64,000 nucleotides of DNA from Streptococcus mitis (GTDB lineage Bacteria; Bacillota; Bacilli; Lactobacillales; Streptococcaceae), in contig NZ_WIJP01000005.1 in NCBI RefSeq assembly GCF_009496155.1, positions 1 to 64,000 on the forward strand. Reading direction: 5' to 3'. The stretch's first letter is position 1; each line of letters opens with the position of its first letter. This document shows positions 47,835 through 62,287 of the stretch, one piece after another. Made by a program: the position numbers and the translations under genes. The notes below the pieces were generated by a model that did not search any database, was not told the DNA's origin, and worked only from the letters and a program-made list of their open reading frames with translations.

Positions 47835-48029
47835 CTATTTTTTCTTTTTTCTTTTGGACTTTTTTCTATTTTTATCTATGGACGTATAATCTATATATAC
47901 CCCGAACAGCGAAGCAATTAAAATAGTACTCCAAGTATGCTCATTAAATCCATCTAGCCCTCCACGGACTATCATTGCAAGCACTGTCCAAGCTAACATA
48001 TTCAATAAAAAAATACAAAGTGCTTTCAT
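47835..48029 (-). CDS. 64-aa small membrane protein with Lys-rich tail
   Basis: Two hydrophobic segments (about 3-23 and 33-47) and a strongly basic C-terminus (KNRKKSKRKKKK). Its ATG is 9 bp after the stop of the secreted-protein gene and has only a weak site, so it is translationally coupled. Small two-helix proteins with Lys-rich tails next to a secreted peptide gene resemble bacteriocin immunity proteins, but no family is recognised. Confidence 0.6.
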   Translation of the reverse strand: MKALCIFLLNMLAWTVLAMIVRGGLDGFNEHTWSTILIASLFGVYIDYTSIDKNRKKSKRKKKK

Positions 48030-48038
48030 TCTCGCATT

Positions 48039-48635
48039 TTAAAAGTTTATACGACCATTGTTAGGGATTTTATCATGTGCATCCCAAGCTGCAGCAATAT
48101 TGTAGGCAAAATTACCATATACATCAGCTACATTCACAGCTATTCGTAAAATCCATCCAGAAATCTTGGTCGCTAATCCTACTCTTGCTGCTGCAGTTGC
48201 AGCTGCCCTACTTAAGATCGAGCGCGCCATACTAATACCATACTTAGCCGCATAAGCACCTAATTTTATGTATCTACCAATCAATGCATTCACAATGCCC
48301 CTAATTATCCAAGCCATCTCATCAACTGTAATTCCCTGTCTATCTAAGAAACTAGCTCTTGCAGCATACTTAGAAGATACCATTTCTAGCAATTCAATTT
48401 TACGTTCATCTGATATGTCTGGATAGACTCCTTTGCTATCTTCCACCAGATCCTTAATTTCTTGTTCAGTTAGCAAGTAATTTTGAGATAATTTTGCATC
48501 TATTCGATCTATTTCTGACTGTATAGTTTGAATATTCGAAACTTCATTTGCATACACAATTGAAGGTAAAATACTACTCATTAGCAATAAACAGACTGAC
48601 AAGAAGATACCAATTTTTAAATATGTTATTCTCAT
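48039..48635 (-). CDS. secreted protein of unknown function
   Basis: 198 aa. Signal peptide about 1-29 (ends VYANE). The first half (30-100) is polar and helical (EIDRIDAKLSQNYLLTEQEIKDL). The second half (105-185) is Ala/Gly-rich and amphipathic or hydrophobic (IRGIVNALIGRYIKLGAYAAKYG, SILSRAAATAAARVG). This is like some class II or hydrophobic bacteriocins and pore-formers, though longer. GAGGTAG upstream. No family recognised. Sits between satC/yhcH and yesL. Confidence 0.65.
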   Translation of the reverse strand: MRITYLKIGIFLSVCLLLMSSILPSIVYANEVSNIQTIQSEIDRIDAKLSQNYLLTEQEIKDLVEDSKGVYPDISDERKIELLEMVSSKYAARASFLDRQGITVDEMAWIIRGIVNALIGRYIKLGAYAAKYGISMARSILSRAAATAAARVGLATKISGWILRIAVNVADVYGNFAYNIAAAWDAHDKIPNNGRINF

Positions 48636-48709
48636 TTCTCTACCTCACAAAGATCAATTTCATGGTAGAGTATTATCAAAACCTCACAGAAAAGCAGTTC
48701 ATATTATTT

Positions 48710-49162
48710 CTAATCAATCAAAATTTTAAACAAATACTTGCGCACTTGATCTTCCATACCTGCATAACCATTTGGTTGATGTGGCTCTCCTGGGAAGAAA
48801 ATCGCAAAATTGTGATAACCCAACAAGAGTGGGTAGTGTTCATGACAATGGACAAAACCAATATCACTCGCTTCGTCAAATGCTACTGCTTCATCTTTGA
48901 TACGTGAACCGTAGCTCGAATATTCATGCCCTTCTACCAACAAATGCAAGTCTGCATAGTTCTTGTGATGTTCAAATTGGTCATTTTCAGCTTTATTTAG
49001 AACATTTTCTTGAACAACTAGAAAGACCTTATCACCATCAATATCATATTTTCCTAACTCGAATGAATCTTTACGATGTTCATAAAGATAATCAATTGCC
49101 TTATCAAGATTGGGATGAATCCCTTTATAGAAGCTAATATTTTTCAAATCGTCAAAAATCAT
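48710..49162 (-). CDS. YhcH/YjgK/YiaL family protein (sialic acid anomerase-like)
   Basis: 150 aa beta-barrel (cupin-like) of the YhcH/DUF386 family: HHKNYADLHLLVEGHEYS, VHCHEHYPLLLGYHNFAIFFPGEPHQPNGY. E. coli YhcH/NanQ was shown to be a sialic acid anomerase. Metal ligands His/Glu in HKNYADLH and FFPGEPHQ present. Confidence 0.87.
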   Translation of the reverse strand: MIFDDLKNISFYKGIHPNLDKAIDYLYEHRKDSFELGKYDIDGDKVFLVVQENVLNKAENDQFEHHKNYADLHLLVEGHEYSSYGSRIKDEAVAFDEASDIGFVHCHEHYPLLLGYHNFAIFFPGEPHQPNGYAGMEDQVRKYLFKILID

Positions 49163-49206
49163 TATTTTCTCCTTTAAAAATCGTCATTAAGCGATTAAAA
49201 CTAACA

Positions 49207-49236
49207 CCTCCAACAGTGTCATTTACTGTCGGAGGC
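49207..49236 (-). terminator. hairpin after satC
   Basis: CCTCCaACAGT and ACTGTcGGAGG pair across GTCATTT. Weak T-run on the - strand (GTTAGTTTTA). Partial terminator between satC and yhcH. Confidence 0.55.
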
Positions 49237-49287
49237 TTTTAGATAGTGCTAACAATAGCCAATTGATACTGTAAAAGAAATCGTTTC

Positions 49288-50127
49288 TTATCCTTTAACA
49301 GCTCCCATAGTAATACCTTGTGTGAAGGATTTTTGGAAGACTAAGAAGACTGTTACGATTGGCACAGCAGCAAGAGCTGCCCCTGCCATGATTAAACCAT
49401 AGTTGGTTGCCATTTCAGCTTGCATGGTCGCAACCCCGAGTGAAATAGTCAAATTGTTACGTGAAGTCAACATTACCAACTGCATGAAGTAGTCGTTCCA
49501 TGTATTGATGAAGGTGAAGATTGCAAGAGCCGCAAACCCTGGTTTTACAATTGGGAAGGCTACGCTCCAGAAGGTACGAATCTCACCACAACCGTCGATT
49601 TTAGCTGATTCAAGCAACTCTGTTGGAATATTTTCACTAAATTGTTTCATGAGGAAGACCCCAAACGGCCATCCAATCAAAGGCAAGATAACTGCCCAAA
49701 GAGTGTCATGAATTCCCATGAAGTTGACGATACGTACCAATGGTACAAGGACAACCTGTTTTGGAAGCGCCATAGCAGCGATGAAGATGGCAAATAGGAT
49801 ACGTTGACCATAGAAACGTTTTTTAGCCAATACATAACCTGCTAGAGAAGAGGTTGCACAGACTAGGAACATGGTTACCAATGAGATAAATACTGAGTTC
49901 CACATCCATTGCATAGCAGGGTTTTGCACCATGAGTTGTTGGAAGTTTTCCATGGTTGGCATTTTAGGGAACCATTGTGGCGGAATCATAATGGTATCAG
50001 GTTGTGACTTGAAGGCACCTGTCAAAATCCAGTAGAATGGAAAGATGAACAGCACAGTCAACAAGAGCAAAATGATTGTTGAAATAACAGTAAAGGCTGT
50101 TAATGGTTTTTTTTCTGTAGATTGCAT
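49288..50127 (-). CDS. satC: sialic acid ABC transporter permease SatC
   Basis: 279 aa, CUT1 MalG-like permease with six TM. EAA loop: ELLESAKIDGCGEIRTFWSVAFPIVKPG. Fits the SatABC/SP_1688-1690 importer reported for Neu5Ac in pneumococcus. Confidence 0.9.
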   Translation of the reverse strand: MQSTEKKPLTAFTVISTIILLLLTVLFIFPFYWILTGAFKSQPDTIMIPPQWFPKMPTMENFQQLMVQNPAMQWMWNSVFISLVTMFLVCATSSLAGYVLAKKRFYGQRILFAIFIAAMALPKQVVLVPLVRIVNFMGIHDTLWAVILPLIGWPFGVFLMKQFSENIPTELLESAKIDGCGEIRTFWSVAFPIVKPGFAALAIFTFINTWNDYFMQLVMLTSRNNLTISLGVATMQAEMATNYGLIMAGAALAAVPIVTVFLVFQKSFTQGITMGAVKG

Positions 50128-50142
50128 AGCTGTCTCCTTTCT

Positions 50143-51039
50143 TTAGTATTCTACGTCGTTTCCGAGTACTTTAAATTGAACAAAACTTACGATAGCAATC
50201 ATAACTGCCAAGAAGACACCAATTGTGTTGGCATAGCCATACTCTGTCAATTGGAAGGCTTTTTCGTATAGGTAGTACATCAAAGTGCTTGTAGAGTAGT
50301 TTGGACCACCAGATGTCAAAAGCTGAATCAAGGCGAAACACTGGAATGAGTTAATTGTTGTAATGATTGCGATATAAAGAGTTGTTGGAAGAAGGCTTGG
50401 CCATTTAATCTTCCAGAAAACTTGAAACTCAGTTGCACCATCAACGCGGGCAGCTTCAACCAATGAATTATCAATATTACCCATAGCAGCGATGTAGAGG
50501 ATAATCGGTTGACCAACTGAAGTTGTCAAGAGGATAATCATAATTGCCATCAATGCCCAGTGCTTATCACCAAGCCATGAAATGTTTTGAGAAATAATAT
50601 GACTTGATTTAAGAACAAAGTTCAAGATACCTGATAGTGGATCATAGATCCATTTCCATACAACTGTTACGGCAACACTACCTGTAACAACTGGAAGGAA
50701 GAATACGAAACGATAGAAAGATCTAGCGATAGCATTTTGATGGTAGGTCTGTGACGCTACAAAGAGCGAGAAGAGAACAACTACAGGAACTGATCCAATA
50801 ACCAAAATAACTGTGTTAATCAGAGATTTTGTAAAGACAGGATCTTTAAACATACGGATATAGTTATCTAAGCCCACAAATTGGAAACTAGTCATAGAAT
50901 AGTTAAAGAAACTTGTGATGAAGCCCATAATCATTGGTGCTAAAACAAAGACAACAAAGAAGAATAAAACTGGCGCTAGGAAAGCATAAGAAATGACGGT
51001 TTCTCTCATACGAATTTTATTAACTTTCACTGTAGGCAC
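50143..51039 (-). CDS. satB: sialic acid ABC transporter permease SatB
   Basis: 298 aa, CUT1 MalF-like permease with six TM; EAA loop ALVEAARVDGATEFQVFWKIKWPSLLP (near 195). The start is a GTG at 51039 after GGAAAGAGAG; a GTG three codons later and an ATG at residue 11 are alternatives. Confidence 0.88.
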   Translation of the reverse strand: MPTVKVNKIRMRETVISYAFLAPVLFFFVVFVLAPMIMGFITSFFNYSMTSFQFVGLDNYIRMFKDPVFTKSLINTVILVIGSVPVVVLFSLFVASQTYHQNAIARSFYRFVFFLPVVTGSVAVTVVWKWIYDPLSGILNFVLKSSHIISQNISWLGDKHWALMAIMIILLTTSVGQPIILYIAAMGNIDNSLVEAARVDGATEFQVFWKIKWPSLLPTTLYIAIITTINSFQCFALIQLLTSGGPNYSTSTLMYYLYEKAFQLTEYGYANTIGVFLAVMIAIVSFVQFKVLGNDVEY

Positions 51040-51102
51040 CTCTCTTTCCTTTTCTTTTTATTAATAATCTCCTAAGAGAATGATGATTTACCTTTTAAAT
51101 AA

Positions 51103-51148
51103 AAGCCCCCTTTTCTTACACAAGCGTGCAAAGGGAAAAGGGGCTACA
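51103..51148 (-). terminator. attenuator-type hairpin between satA and satB
   Basis: AGCCCCTTTT and AAAAGGGGGCT pair, then TTTATTT on the - strand. It lies right after the satA stop. Partial termination here would make more binding protein than permease. Confidence 0.75.
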
Positions 51149-51164
51149 AAATCTGGTTTAGGGT

Positions 51165-53304
<2,140 letters not shown>

Positions 53305-53339
53305 CCTTTTTCCTCCTTTTCCTTTTTTCTTATGAGACA

Positions 53340-53369
53340 ATTATATACTATTTTTAAAGCGCTTTCAAT
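53340..53369 (-). promoter_or_regulatory. nanE-sat promoter with cre site
   Basis: On the - strand TTGAAA (53363-53368), 17 bp, TATAAT (53340-53345). ATTGAAAGCGCTTTAA (cre consensus) covers the -35, as for CcpA repression. Confidence 0.75.
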
Positions 53370-53424
53370 AGTTTGTAGTAGCATAGATTCCAATTTCAAA
53401 AGTATTTTATAGAACAGCTGTTTC

Positions 53425-53438
53425 TGAAAGTAGTTTCA
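53425..53438. promoter_or_regulatory. candidate RpiR/NanR operator 2
   Basis: TGAAAGTAGTTTCA, identical to the 47078 site, with extra symmetry (CTGAAAGTAGTTTCAG). 57 bp upstream of the nanE -35. Confidence 0.55.
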
Positions 53439-53472
53439 GCTCACTCTTATTTTCAATTCGCTTAGTATCTAA

Positions 53473-53525
53473 AATGATAAAAAGAGATAGCCATCTTTCA
53501 AATGGGCCATCTCTCTTTTATCATT
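53473..53525 (-). terminator. nanA terminator
   Basis: AATGATAAAAAGAGATAGCC (53473-53492) and GGCCATCTCTCTTTTATCATT (53505-53525) form a long stem with a few mismatches. 37 bp after the nanA stop. Confidence 0.8.
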
Positions 53526-53561
53526 AACGATGAGCAAAATTCATTTTATTCAAGACCTAAT

Positions 53562-57152
<3,591 letters not shown>

Positions 57153-57207
57153 CTAGCTGCAGTCCAAACAGTAGCTCTTTCACTCCTTTCCTAGACACTT
57201 TTTCTTT

Positions 57208-57213
57208 ATTATA
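57208..57213 (-). promoter_or_regulatory. possible nanA -10
   Basis: TATAAT on the - strand, no good -35 at 17 bp. It would give a 5' UTR of about 180 nt. Two TGAAAGTA-type elements lie 40-93 bp upstream. Tentative. Confidence 0.4.
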
Positions 57214-57292
57214 CAATAAAGTCATAGGTTTATCTCGAGCTTGCCATAGAATAGATTTTACTTTCAGTAATATTTTAATATTTTAATATTTT

Positions 57293-57306
57293 TAAAAGTA
57301 CTTTCA
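57293..57306. promoter_or_regulatory. candidate RpiR/NanR operator 3
   Basis: TGAAAGTACTTTTA on the - strand, two mismatches to TGAAAGTAGTTTCA. A further half-site, TGAAAGTAAAATC, lies at 57254-57266, 40 bp away. Both are upstream of nanA. Confidence 0.45.
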
Positions 57307-57319
57307 ACATTTATAACAA

Positions 57320-57342
57320 AAAGAGAGATACTGGGCTCTCTC
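57320..57342 (-). terminator. terminator of the CE7 esterase gene
   Basis: GAGAGA-(8)-TCTCTC then five T on the - strand. It immediately follows the esterase stop. Confidence 0.7.
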
Positions 57343-57347
57343 ATTCA

Positions 57348-58328
57348 TTATTTTACGTACTTAAAGGGAATCTCACTTCCACATAGCCAGTTGTAGACTT
57401 GGTCATTGACAAAGACATTCATGGCTTCGTGAGCATACTCAGGCATGATGCGATAGGCTTTATCGCAGGTCAGACGGTTGTAAATCGCAAACTGGGTAAT
57501 CGGATAGCAAACATCATCGTCCAAGCCCGTAATCATCTTAACCTCACCCTTGATACGATGGGCAAGATTTTTCACATCGATATAGGCCAGGGTCGCCATG
57601 ATTTCCTCCTCAGTTTCGTGGAAGGGGTCGTGAAACTTGAAATAACGGAAAAGTTCATCATAAGCTTCACTGGTATTGCCAATCTCAAGCACTCGTCTGA
57701 AGTCTGATAAGAAAGGATAAATGGCAACTGTTTTCTGAATCCGAGGATTGAGTGCGGCTGCAACCAAGGCTAAAGCCCCACCTTGAGAGGCACCATAGCT
57801 AGAAAGTATCTTCTCATCGACTTGAGGTAGACTAGCAATGATTTCAACCAACTGGTAAATATCCAGATAAACATCCTTATAAAAGAGGTGCTCCCGACCT
57901 TCCACAGAACCACGGATGATATGCCCCTTGACCGTATTTCCTAGAGGAGAACGCAAACCGTCCTGTGAATAGCCCGACTGGCCTCGAACGTCCATGGAAA
58001 CAACACCGTAACCAGCTACGGTGAAGGCCAGCATGTCAGCCCAGTCCCAGCCACGTCCCATATAACCATGAAAATGGAAGATTAGAGGAACTTTTTCCTC
58101 ACTCTTTGGAAGAACGACGCGTGCATAGACCTTGCCTTCATTTGTTCCTTCAAATGTTAACTCATAGCACTTGACTTGAGGAATGTGGAAATCTCTCTCC
58201 TCCAACTGATAGGCTGGAAGATGGGAAACTTTTTTCACTTCTTCATCCCAGAAAGCATCAAAGTCTTCTGGAACCTCGTCCCGTCCTCTATAAGTCTTGA
58301 TTTCTTCTAACAAAGCTGGATTTTTCAT
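57348..58328 (-). CDS. axe1: CE7 acetyl esterase (acetyl xylan esterase/cephalosporin deacetylase family)
   Basis: 326 aa. Typical CE7 pattern: FHGYMGRGWDWADM (near 85), GVVSMDVRGQSGYS (near 110), nucleophile GASQGG (near 180), D in TGLDDD (near 265) and His in YAHEAMN (near 300). No signal peptide. Sits upstream of nanA with a NanR-like site before it; it may deacetylate sialic acid or other acetylated sugars, which is only an inference. Confidence 0.9.
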   Translation of the reverse strand: MKNPALLEEIKTYRGRDEVPEDFDAFWDEEVKKVSHLPAYQLEERDFHIPQVKCYELTFEGTNEGKVYARVVLPKSEEKVPLIFHFHGYMGRGWDWADMLAFTVAGYGVVSMDVRGQSGYSQDGLRSPLGNTVKGHIIRGSVEGREHLFYKDVYLDIYQLVEIIASLPQVDEKILSSYGASQGGALALVAAALNPRIQKTVAIYPFLSDFRRVLEIGNTSEAYDELFRYFKFHDPFHETEEEIMATLAYIDVKNLAHRIKGEVKMITGLDDDVCYPITQFAIYNRLTCDKAYRIMPEYAHEAMNVFVNDQVYNWLCGSEIPFKYVK

Positions 58329-58446
58329 AATATGCTCCTTTTATTTTGTAATCGCTACCACAACTGTAGCATATCTAGAAAAGCAATGCAAGAAAGAAAG
58401 GTAAATAGAAAGATATTTTAGATTCTTTACTTTTAGGATGATGGCC

Positions 58447-58460
58447 TGAAAGTAGTTTTA
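58447..58460. promoter_or_regulatory. candidate RpiR/NanR operator 4
   Basis: TGAAAGTAGTTTTA, one mismatch to the 14-mer at 47078 and 53425, 119 bp upstream of the esterase start. Confidence 0.45.
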
Positions 58461-58465
58461 GAAAC

Positions 58466-58490
58466 AAAAAAAGAGCATTTCGCTCTTTCT
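58466..58490 (-). terminator. terminator of the 20-codon ORF
   Basis: AAGAGC-GAAAT-GCTCTT then seven T on the - strand, 17 bp after the short ORF's stop. Confidence 0.7.
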
Positions 58491-58504
58491 TCTTCTGCTC
58501 AATC

Positions 58505-58567
58505 TTAGTTTTTTGCTTCTTTCTTTTGGAAAGTGGTTTGGTAATTTACTTTAATCGTTACTGTCAT
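58505..58567 (-). CDS. 20-aa micro-ORF
   Basis: ATG at 58567 with GAGGA 7 nt upstream; reads MTVTIKVNYQTTFQ...KKEAKN and stops at TAA 58505. A dedicated terminator follows. It has no signal peptide. It could be a regulatory or modified peptide; no radical SAM or transporter gene is nearby. No family recognised. Confidence 0.5.
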   Translation of the reverse strand: MTVTIKVNYQTTFQKKEAKN

Positions 58568-58630
58568 GTGAGAGTCCTCGTTTCTTTTTGATGACTCTAG
58601 TATAAAGGGCAAACCTGAAAGCTAGCTTAA

Positions 58631-58734
58631 TACTCTTCTAAAATCAAATTCAAACCACGTCAGCGTCGCCTTACCGTACTCAAGTACAGCTTGCGGCTAG
58701 CTTCCTAGTTTGCTCTTTGATTTTCATTGAGTAT
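58631..58734 (-). repeat. BOX element (A-C)
   Basis: On the - strand from TATACTCAATGAAAATCAAAG to TTTTAGAAGAGTA (one change from the usual TTCGAAGAGTA). It lies between recG and the micro-ORF. Confidence 0.86.
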
Positions 58735-58754
58735 AAGATTTCCTTAGAGAAAGC

Positions 58755-60770
58755 TTAATCTAGATGTTCCTTCTTTTCCAGATGAAGGGCAATCATCCGC
58801 CACTCTGGATCCTCTTGCCAAGCTTCTATCGAACTAATGTAGCTAGCAACTTTTCTGGCTTCTTCTAAAATCGGAAAATCTTCGATAATATCAGCCACTT
58901 GGAACTCTGGAAGACCTGACTGTCTGGTTCCAAAAATCTCACCCGAACCCCGCATTTTCAAATCTTCCTCCGCAAGGACAAATCCATTGGTGGTTTCTGT
59001 CATGATGCGCATGCGGTCTTTCCCAGAATCAGTCTTGGGATTAGCAACGAGAACAGCATAGGATTGCTTGCCCCCCCGACCGACACGACCTCTGAGCTGG
59101 TGAAGCTGGCTAAGACCGAAGCGATCGGCATCCATGATGATCATAACAGTCGCATTGGGAACATTGACCCCGACCTCGATAACCGTCGTTGAAACTAGAA
59201 TATCCGTTTTTCGCTCTTTGAACTCCTGCATAATCTGGTCTTTTTCATCACTCTTCATCTTACCATGTAAAAGAGCCACTTCTGCCTTACCTGCAAAATG
59301 AGCCGTCAATTCCTCTGATAAGGCAATGGCATTTTTCAAATCCAGAGCTTCTGATTCTTCTATCAGAGGAGAGATGACATAGGCTTGAGAACCTTTTTGG
59401 ATTTCCCCCTCTAACCAAGTCAAGACCTGAGGCAGTTGCTCATGCTTGATCCAGCGTGTCACAATGGGTTTTCGTCCTGCTGGCATCTGGTCAATAATAG
59501 AAACATCCATATCTCCAAAGGCTGTGATGGCCAAGGTTCGTGGAATGGGAGTCGCTGTCATCATGAGAACGTCTGGATTGTCTCCTTTTTCCCGTAAAAT
59601 CCGCCTTTGCCCTACACCAAATCGGTGCTGCTCATCGATGATAATCAAGCCCAGGTGAGCATAATCCACCCCATCCTGAATCAGAGCGTGAGTTCCGATA
59701 ATTAAATCAGCCTCACCCTTGGCAATAGTCTCCAAGACTTCTCTCTTTTCTGCAGCTTTCAAGGAACCTGTCAAGAGAGCCAGTTTGAGGTCTGGAAAAA
59801 GACTCTGTAAACTCTCAAAGTGTTGCTCTGCAAGGATTTCTGTCGGCACCATGAGGGCAGACTGATAGCCAGCTGTCACCGCCGCAAACATGGCTAAGCC
59901 AGCGACTACCGTTTTTCCACTCCCCACATCCCCTTGTAGGAGACGATTCATGTGGTGGTCCGACTTCATATCAGTTAAAATTTCCTGCAAACTCTTTTCC
60001 TGAGCTTGAGTCAGGGCAAAAGGCAAGCCTTCTTTAGCAGCTGCCACCTTTTCCTGAGACCAATTCAGAACCAAACCGCTTCCCTGAACTCTATTTTCAG
60101 ACTTGAGAGTCTGCAATTGCATTTGGAAATAAAAGAGTTCCTCAAACTTGATACGGCGAAGGGCCTGCTTGTATTCTGCCAAATCCTTAGGAAAATGCAT
60201 AGCGCGAACAGCCTGACAACGGGACATGAGTTTGTATTTGTCCAGCAAAGACTGGGGAAGATTTTCCTCTATCAAGAGGTCCAACCCCTGATCAAAAGCC
60301 GTTTTGATGACCTTAACTAGACTGGCCTGACTGATTCCTTGAGCCAGACGATAGACAGGCTGGAGGTCATCTTCCACCTGAGCCAACACCTTCATCCCTG
60401 TCAGACTAGCCTTGGCACGATCCCATTTTCCAAAGACAGCAAGAGTTGCTCCCAACTCTATCTTATCAGCTAGATAGGGCTGGTTAAAGAAATTCACTGC
60501 GAAAACGACTTCTCCCTGCTTGAGGCTAAAGCGCAGGCGATTGCGCTTGAAACCATAATACTGGACACTGGCAGGAGTCACAACTTGACCAGAAAGAACC
60601 GCCTTTTCACCGTCTTCCAGTTCCAGCACCTGCTTGGTCTTGAAATCTTCATATCGGAAAGGAAAGTAGAGCAAGAGATCTTGCAAGTTTTCAATTCCTA
60701 GTTTGGCGTATTTTTCTGCTGACTTTGGTCCCACACCAGGCAAGACATGCAAGGGTTGATGTAGATTCAT
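58755..60770 (-). CDS. recG: ATP-dependent DNA helicase RecG
   Basis: 671 aa from ATG 60770 (AAAGGAGTGGAGC upstream); the farther start at 60827 overlaps alr. Wedge/OB domain at 1-190, Walker A GDVGSGKTVVAG (near 280), DEQH box DEQHRFG (near 380), helicase motif VI GRVGRGG. Remodels stalled replication forks. Confidence 0.96.
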   Translation of the reverse strand: MNLHQPLHVLPGVGPKSAEKYAKLGIENLQDLLLYFPFRYEDFKTKQVLELEDGEKAVLSGQVVTPASVQYYGFKRNRLRFSLKQGEVVFAVNFFNQPYLADKIELGATLAVFGKWDRAKASLTGMKVLAQVEDDLQPVYRLAQGISQASLVKVIKTAFDQGLDLLIEENLPQSLLDKYKLMSRCQAVRAMHFPKDLAEYKQALRRIKFEELFYFQMQLQTLKSENRVQGSGLVLNWSQEKVAAAKEGLPFALTQAQEKSLQEILTDMKSDHHMNRLLQGDVGSGKTVVAGLAMFAAVTAGYQSALMVPTEILAEQHFESLQSLFPDLKLALLTGSLKAAEKREVLETIAKGEADLIIGTHALIQDGVDYAHLGLIIIDEQHRFGVGQRRILREKGDNPDVLMMTATPIPRTLAITAFGDMDVSIIDQMPAGRKPIVTRWIKHEQLPQVLTWLEGEIQKGSQAYVISPLIEESEALDLKNAIALSEELTAHFAGKAEVALLHGKMKSDEKDQIMQEFKERKTDILVSTTVIEVGVNVPNATVMIIMDADRFGLSQLHQLRGRVGRGGKQSYAVLVANPKTDSGKDRMRIMTETTNGFVLAEEDLKMRGSGEIFGTRQSGLPEFQVADIIEDFPILEEARKVASYISSIEAWQEDPEWRMIALHLEKKEHLD

Positions 60771-60787
60771 GCTCCACTCCTTTCTTT

Positions 60788-61891
60788 TTAATAATATTCT
60801 CTCGGAATACGGTCGCTGAGAAGACAAACCACCTCGTAGTTAATAGTCCCACGGTAGGCAGCTACCTGAGTAGCTGTGATTTCCTTGCCCCCATTGGAGC
60901 CAATTAAGGTCACCTTGGTTCCGAGTGGGTAAGGCTTAGGCAATCGAATAGTAATTTGATCCATGGAAACTCGCCCGACTATTGGGCAAGATTGCCCATC
61001 TACCAAGACAGAGAAATTCTGCATGTCTCGCGTCCAACCATCCGCATAGCCGATTGGTACAGTCGCGATGACTTGCTCGCTATCTGCCTGATAGGTCGCT
61101 CCATAGCCCATGCAAACCCCAGCTGAAACTGTCTTAACATGGACCAGAGCAGACTCCAAAGTCAAGGCTGGGGTCAGGTCATAAGGCAAGTCCAAGACCT
61201 CTCCGCTGGGATTCAAGCCATACATAGCGTCTCCCATACGAACGGCATTAAAAATAGTCTCTGCATGCCAAAGAGTCGTTGCCGAGTTGCTAGCATGAAC
61301 CAAATCTGGAAGACCTTTCATACTGGCCAAAATAGTTTTAAAGCGTTCTAACTGCTTATTAAAGTAGTCATCTGATTCCTCATCAGCAGTAGCAAAGTGG
61401 GTAAAAATACCTTCAACACGAGCACCGTGTTGTTGGAGCAAGTCTTTAGCCTGCTTAGCCTCAGCGGCCTCTCTAAAACCAATCCGTCCCATTCCTGAGT
61501 CAATCTTGAGGTGGACTGTCAACCCAGCTAGGTCAGCACCAGTAGCCAAGAGTGCTCGAATCCACTCCAGTCCAGCCACAGTCAAGGTGATGTCGTATTC
61601 TTTGGCTAGAGCAACAGCTTCGATGTCAGAAACTCCTAAAATAAGGATTCGCTTGCTGAGTCCAGCCTGTCTGAGTTCAATAGCTTCATCGATATTGGAA
61701 ACGCAAAAGCCATCGACATCATCTTGAATCGCCTTGGCAACGGCAACAGCCCCATGTCCATAGGCATTGGCCTTAACCACAGCCCACTTGAGCGTTCCTT
61801 CAGGTATATGAGCCCCCATTTGCTGAATATTGTGTCGAATAGCTCCAAGATGAATCAGAGCCTTGGTTGGTCTATGTGGACTAGCTTTCAT
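60788..61891 (-). CDS. alr: alanine racemase
   Basis: 367 aa from ATG 61891 (GGAGG upstream). PLP Lys in [11 protein letters not shown] (near 40), catalytic Tyr in CMGYGATY (near 262), and VGRVSMDQI. Makes D-Ala for the wall. It overlaps acpS by 11 bp. Confidence 0.96.
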   Translation of the reverse strand: MKASPHRPTKALIHLGAIRHNIQQMGAHIPEGTLKWAVVKANAYGHGAVAVAKAIQDDVDGFCVSNIDEAIELRQAGLSKRILILGVSDIEAVALAKEYDITLTVAGLEWIRALLATGADLAGLTVHLKIDSGMGRIGFREAAEAKQAKDLLQQHGARVEGIFTHFATADEESDDYFNKQLERFKTILASMKGLPDLVHASNSATTLWHAETIFNAVRMGDAMYGLNPSGEVLDLPYDLTPALTLESALVHVKTVSAGVCMGYGATYQADSEQVIATVPIGYADGWTRDMQNFSVLVDGQSCPIVGRVSMDQITIRLPKPYPLGTKVTLIGSNGGKEITATQVAAYRGTINYEVVCLLSDRIPREYY

Positions 61892-62243
61892 GATTTTCCT
61901 CCAAAATGACACTGGCTGTTACAAACTGATCTGTATGGCTGATAGACAGCCAAATCTTTCCTGAAAATGGTGCCTGACTAAAATAAGGCGCCCCGCGTTC
62001 ATTGTTCAAGACTTCCAAATCCTGAAAACTGATCTTTCCAATACCCGTTCCCATGGCCTTTGAAAAGGCTTCCTTAGCCGACCAGCGACCTGCCAAATAT
62101 TCGATTTTTCTGCGCCCTTTAAGACTGTTAAACCGTTCCATTTCCTTGGCTGTCAGCACGCGCTTAGCAAAGCCTTCATGTCGTGTAACTGCGCTTTCTA
62201 TCGAAGCCAATTCTTCGATGTCAATTCCGTGTCCAACTATCAT
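61881..62243 (-). CDS. acpS: holo-[acyl-carrier-protein] synthase
   Basis: 120 aa from ATG 62243. Motifs GHGIDIEE (Mg site), [28 protein letters not shown]. Adds phosphopantetheine to ACP. The longer frame to 62369 is not used; a start at 62249 (MRM) is an alternative. Confidence 0.94.
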   Translation of the reverse strand: MIVGHGIDIEELASIESAVTRHEGFAKRVLTAKEMERFNSLKGRRKIEYLAGRWSAKEAFSKAMGTGIGKISFQDLEVLNNERGAPYFSQAPFSGKIWLSISHTDQFVTASVILEENHES

Positions 62244-62287
62244 TCTCATCAAAAGGAGTTGAGATTCCCCAACTCCATCCTTTTCAC

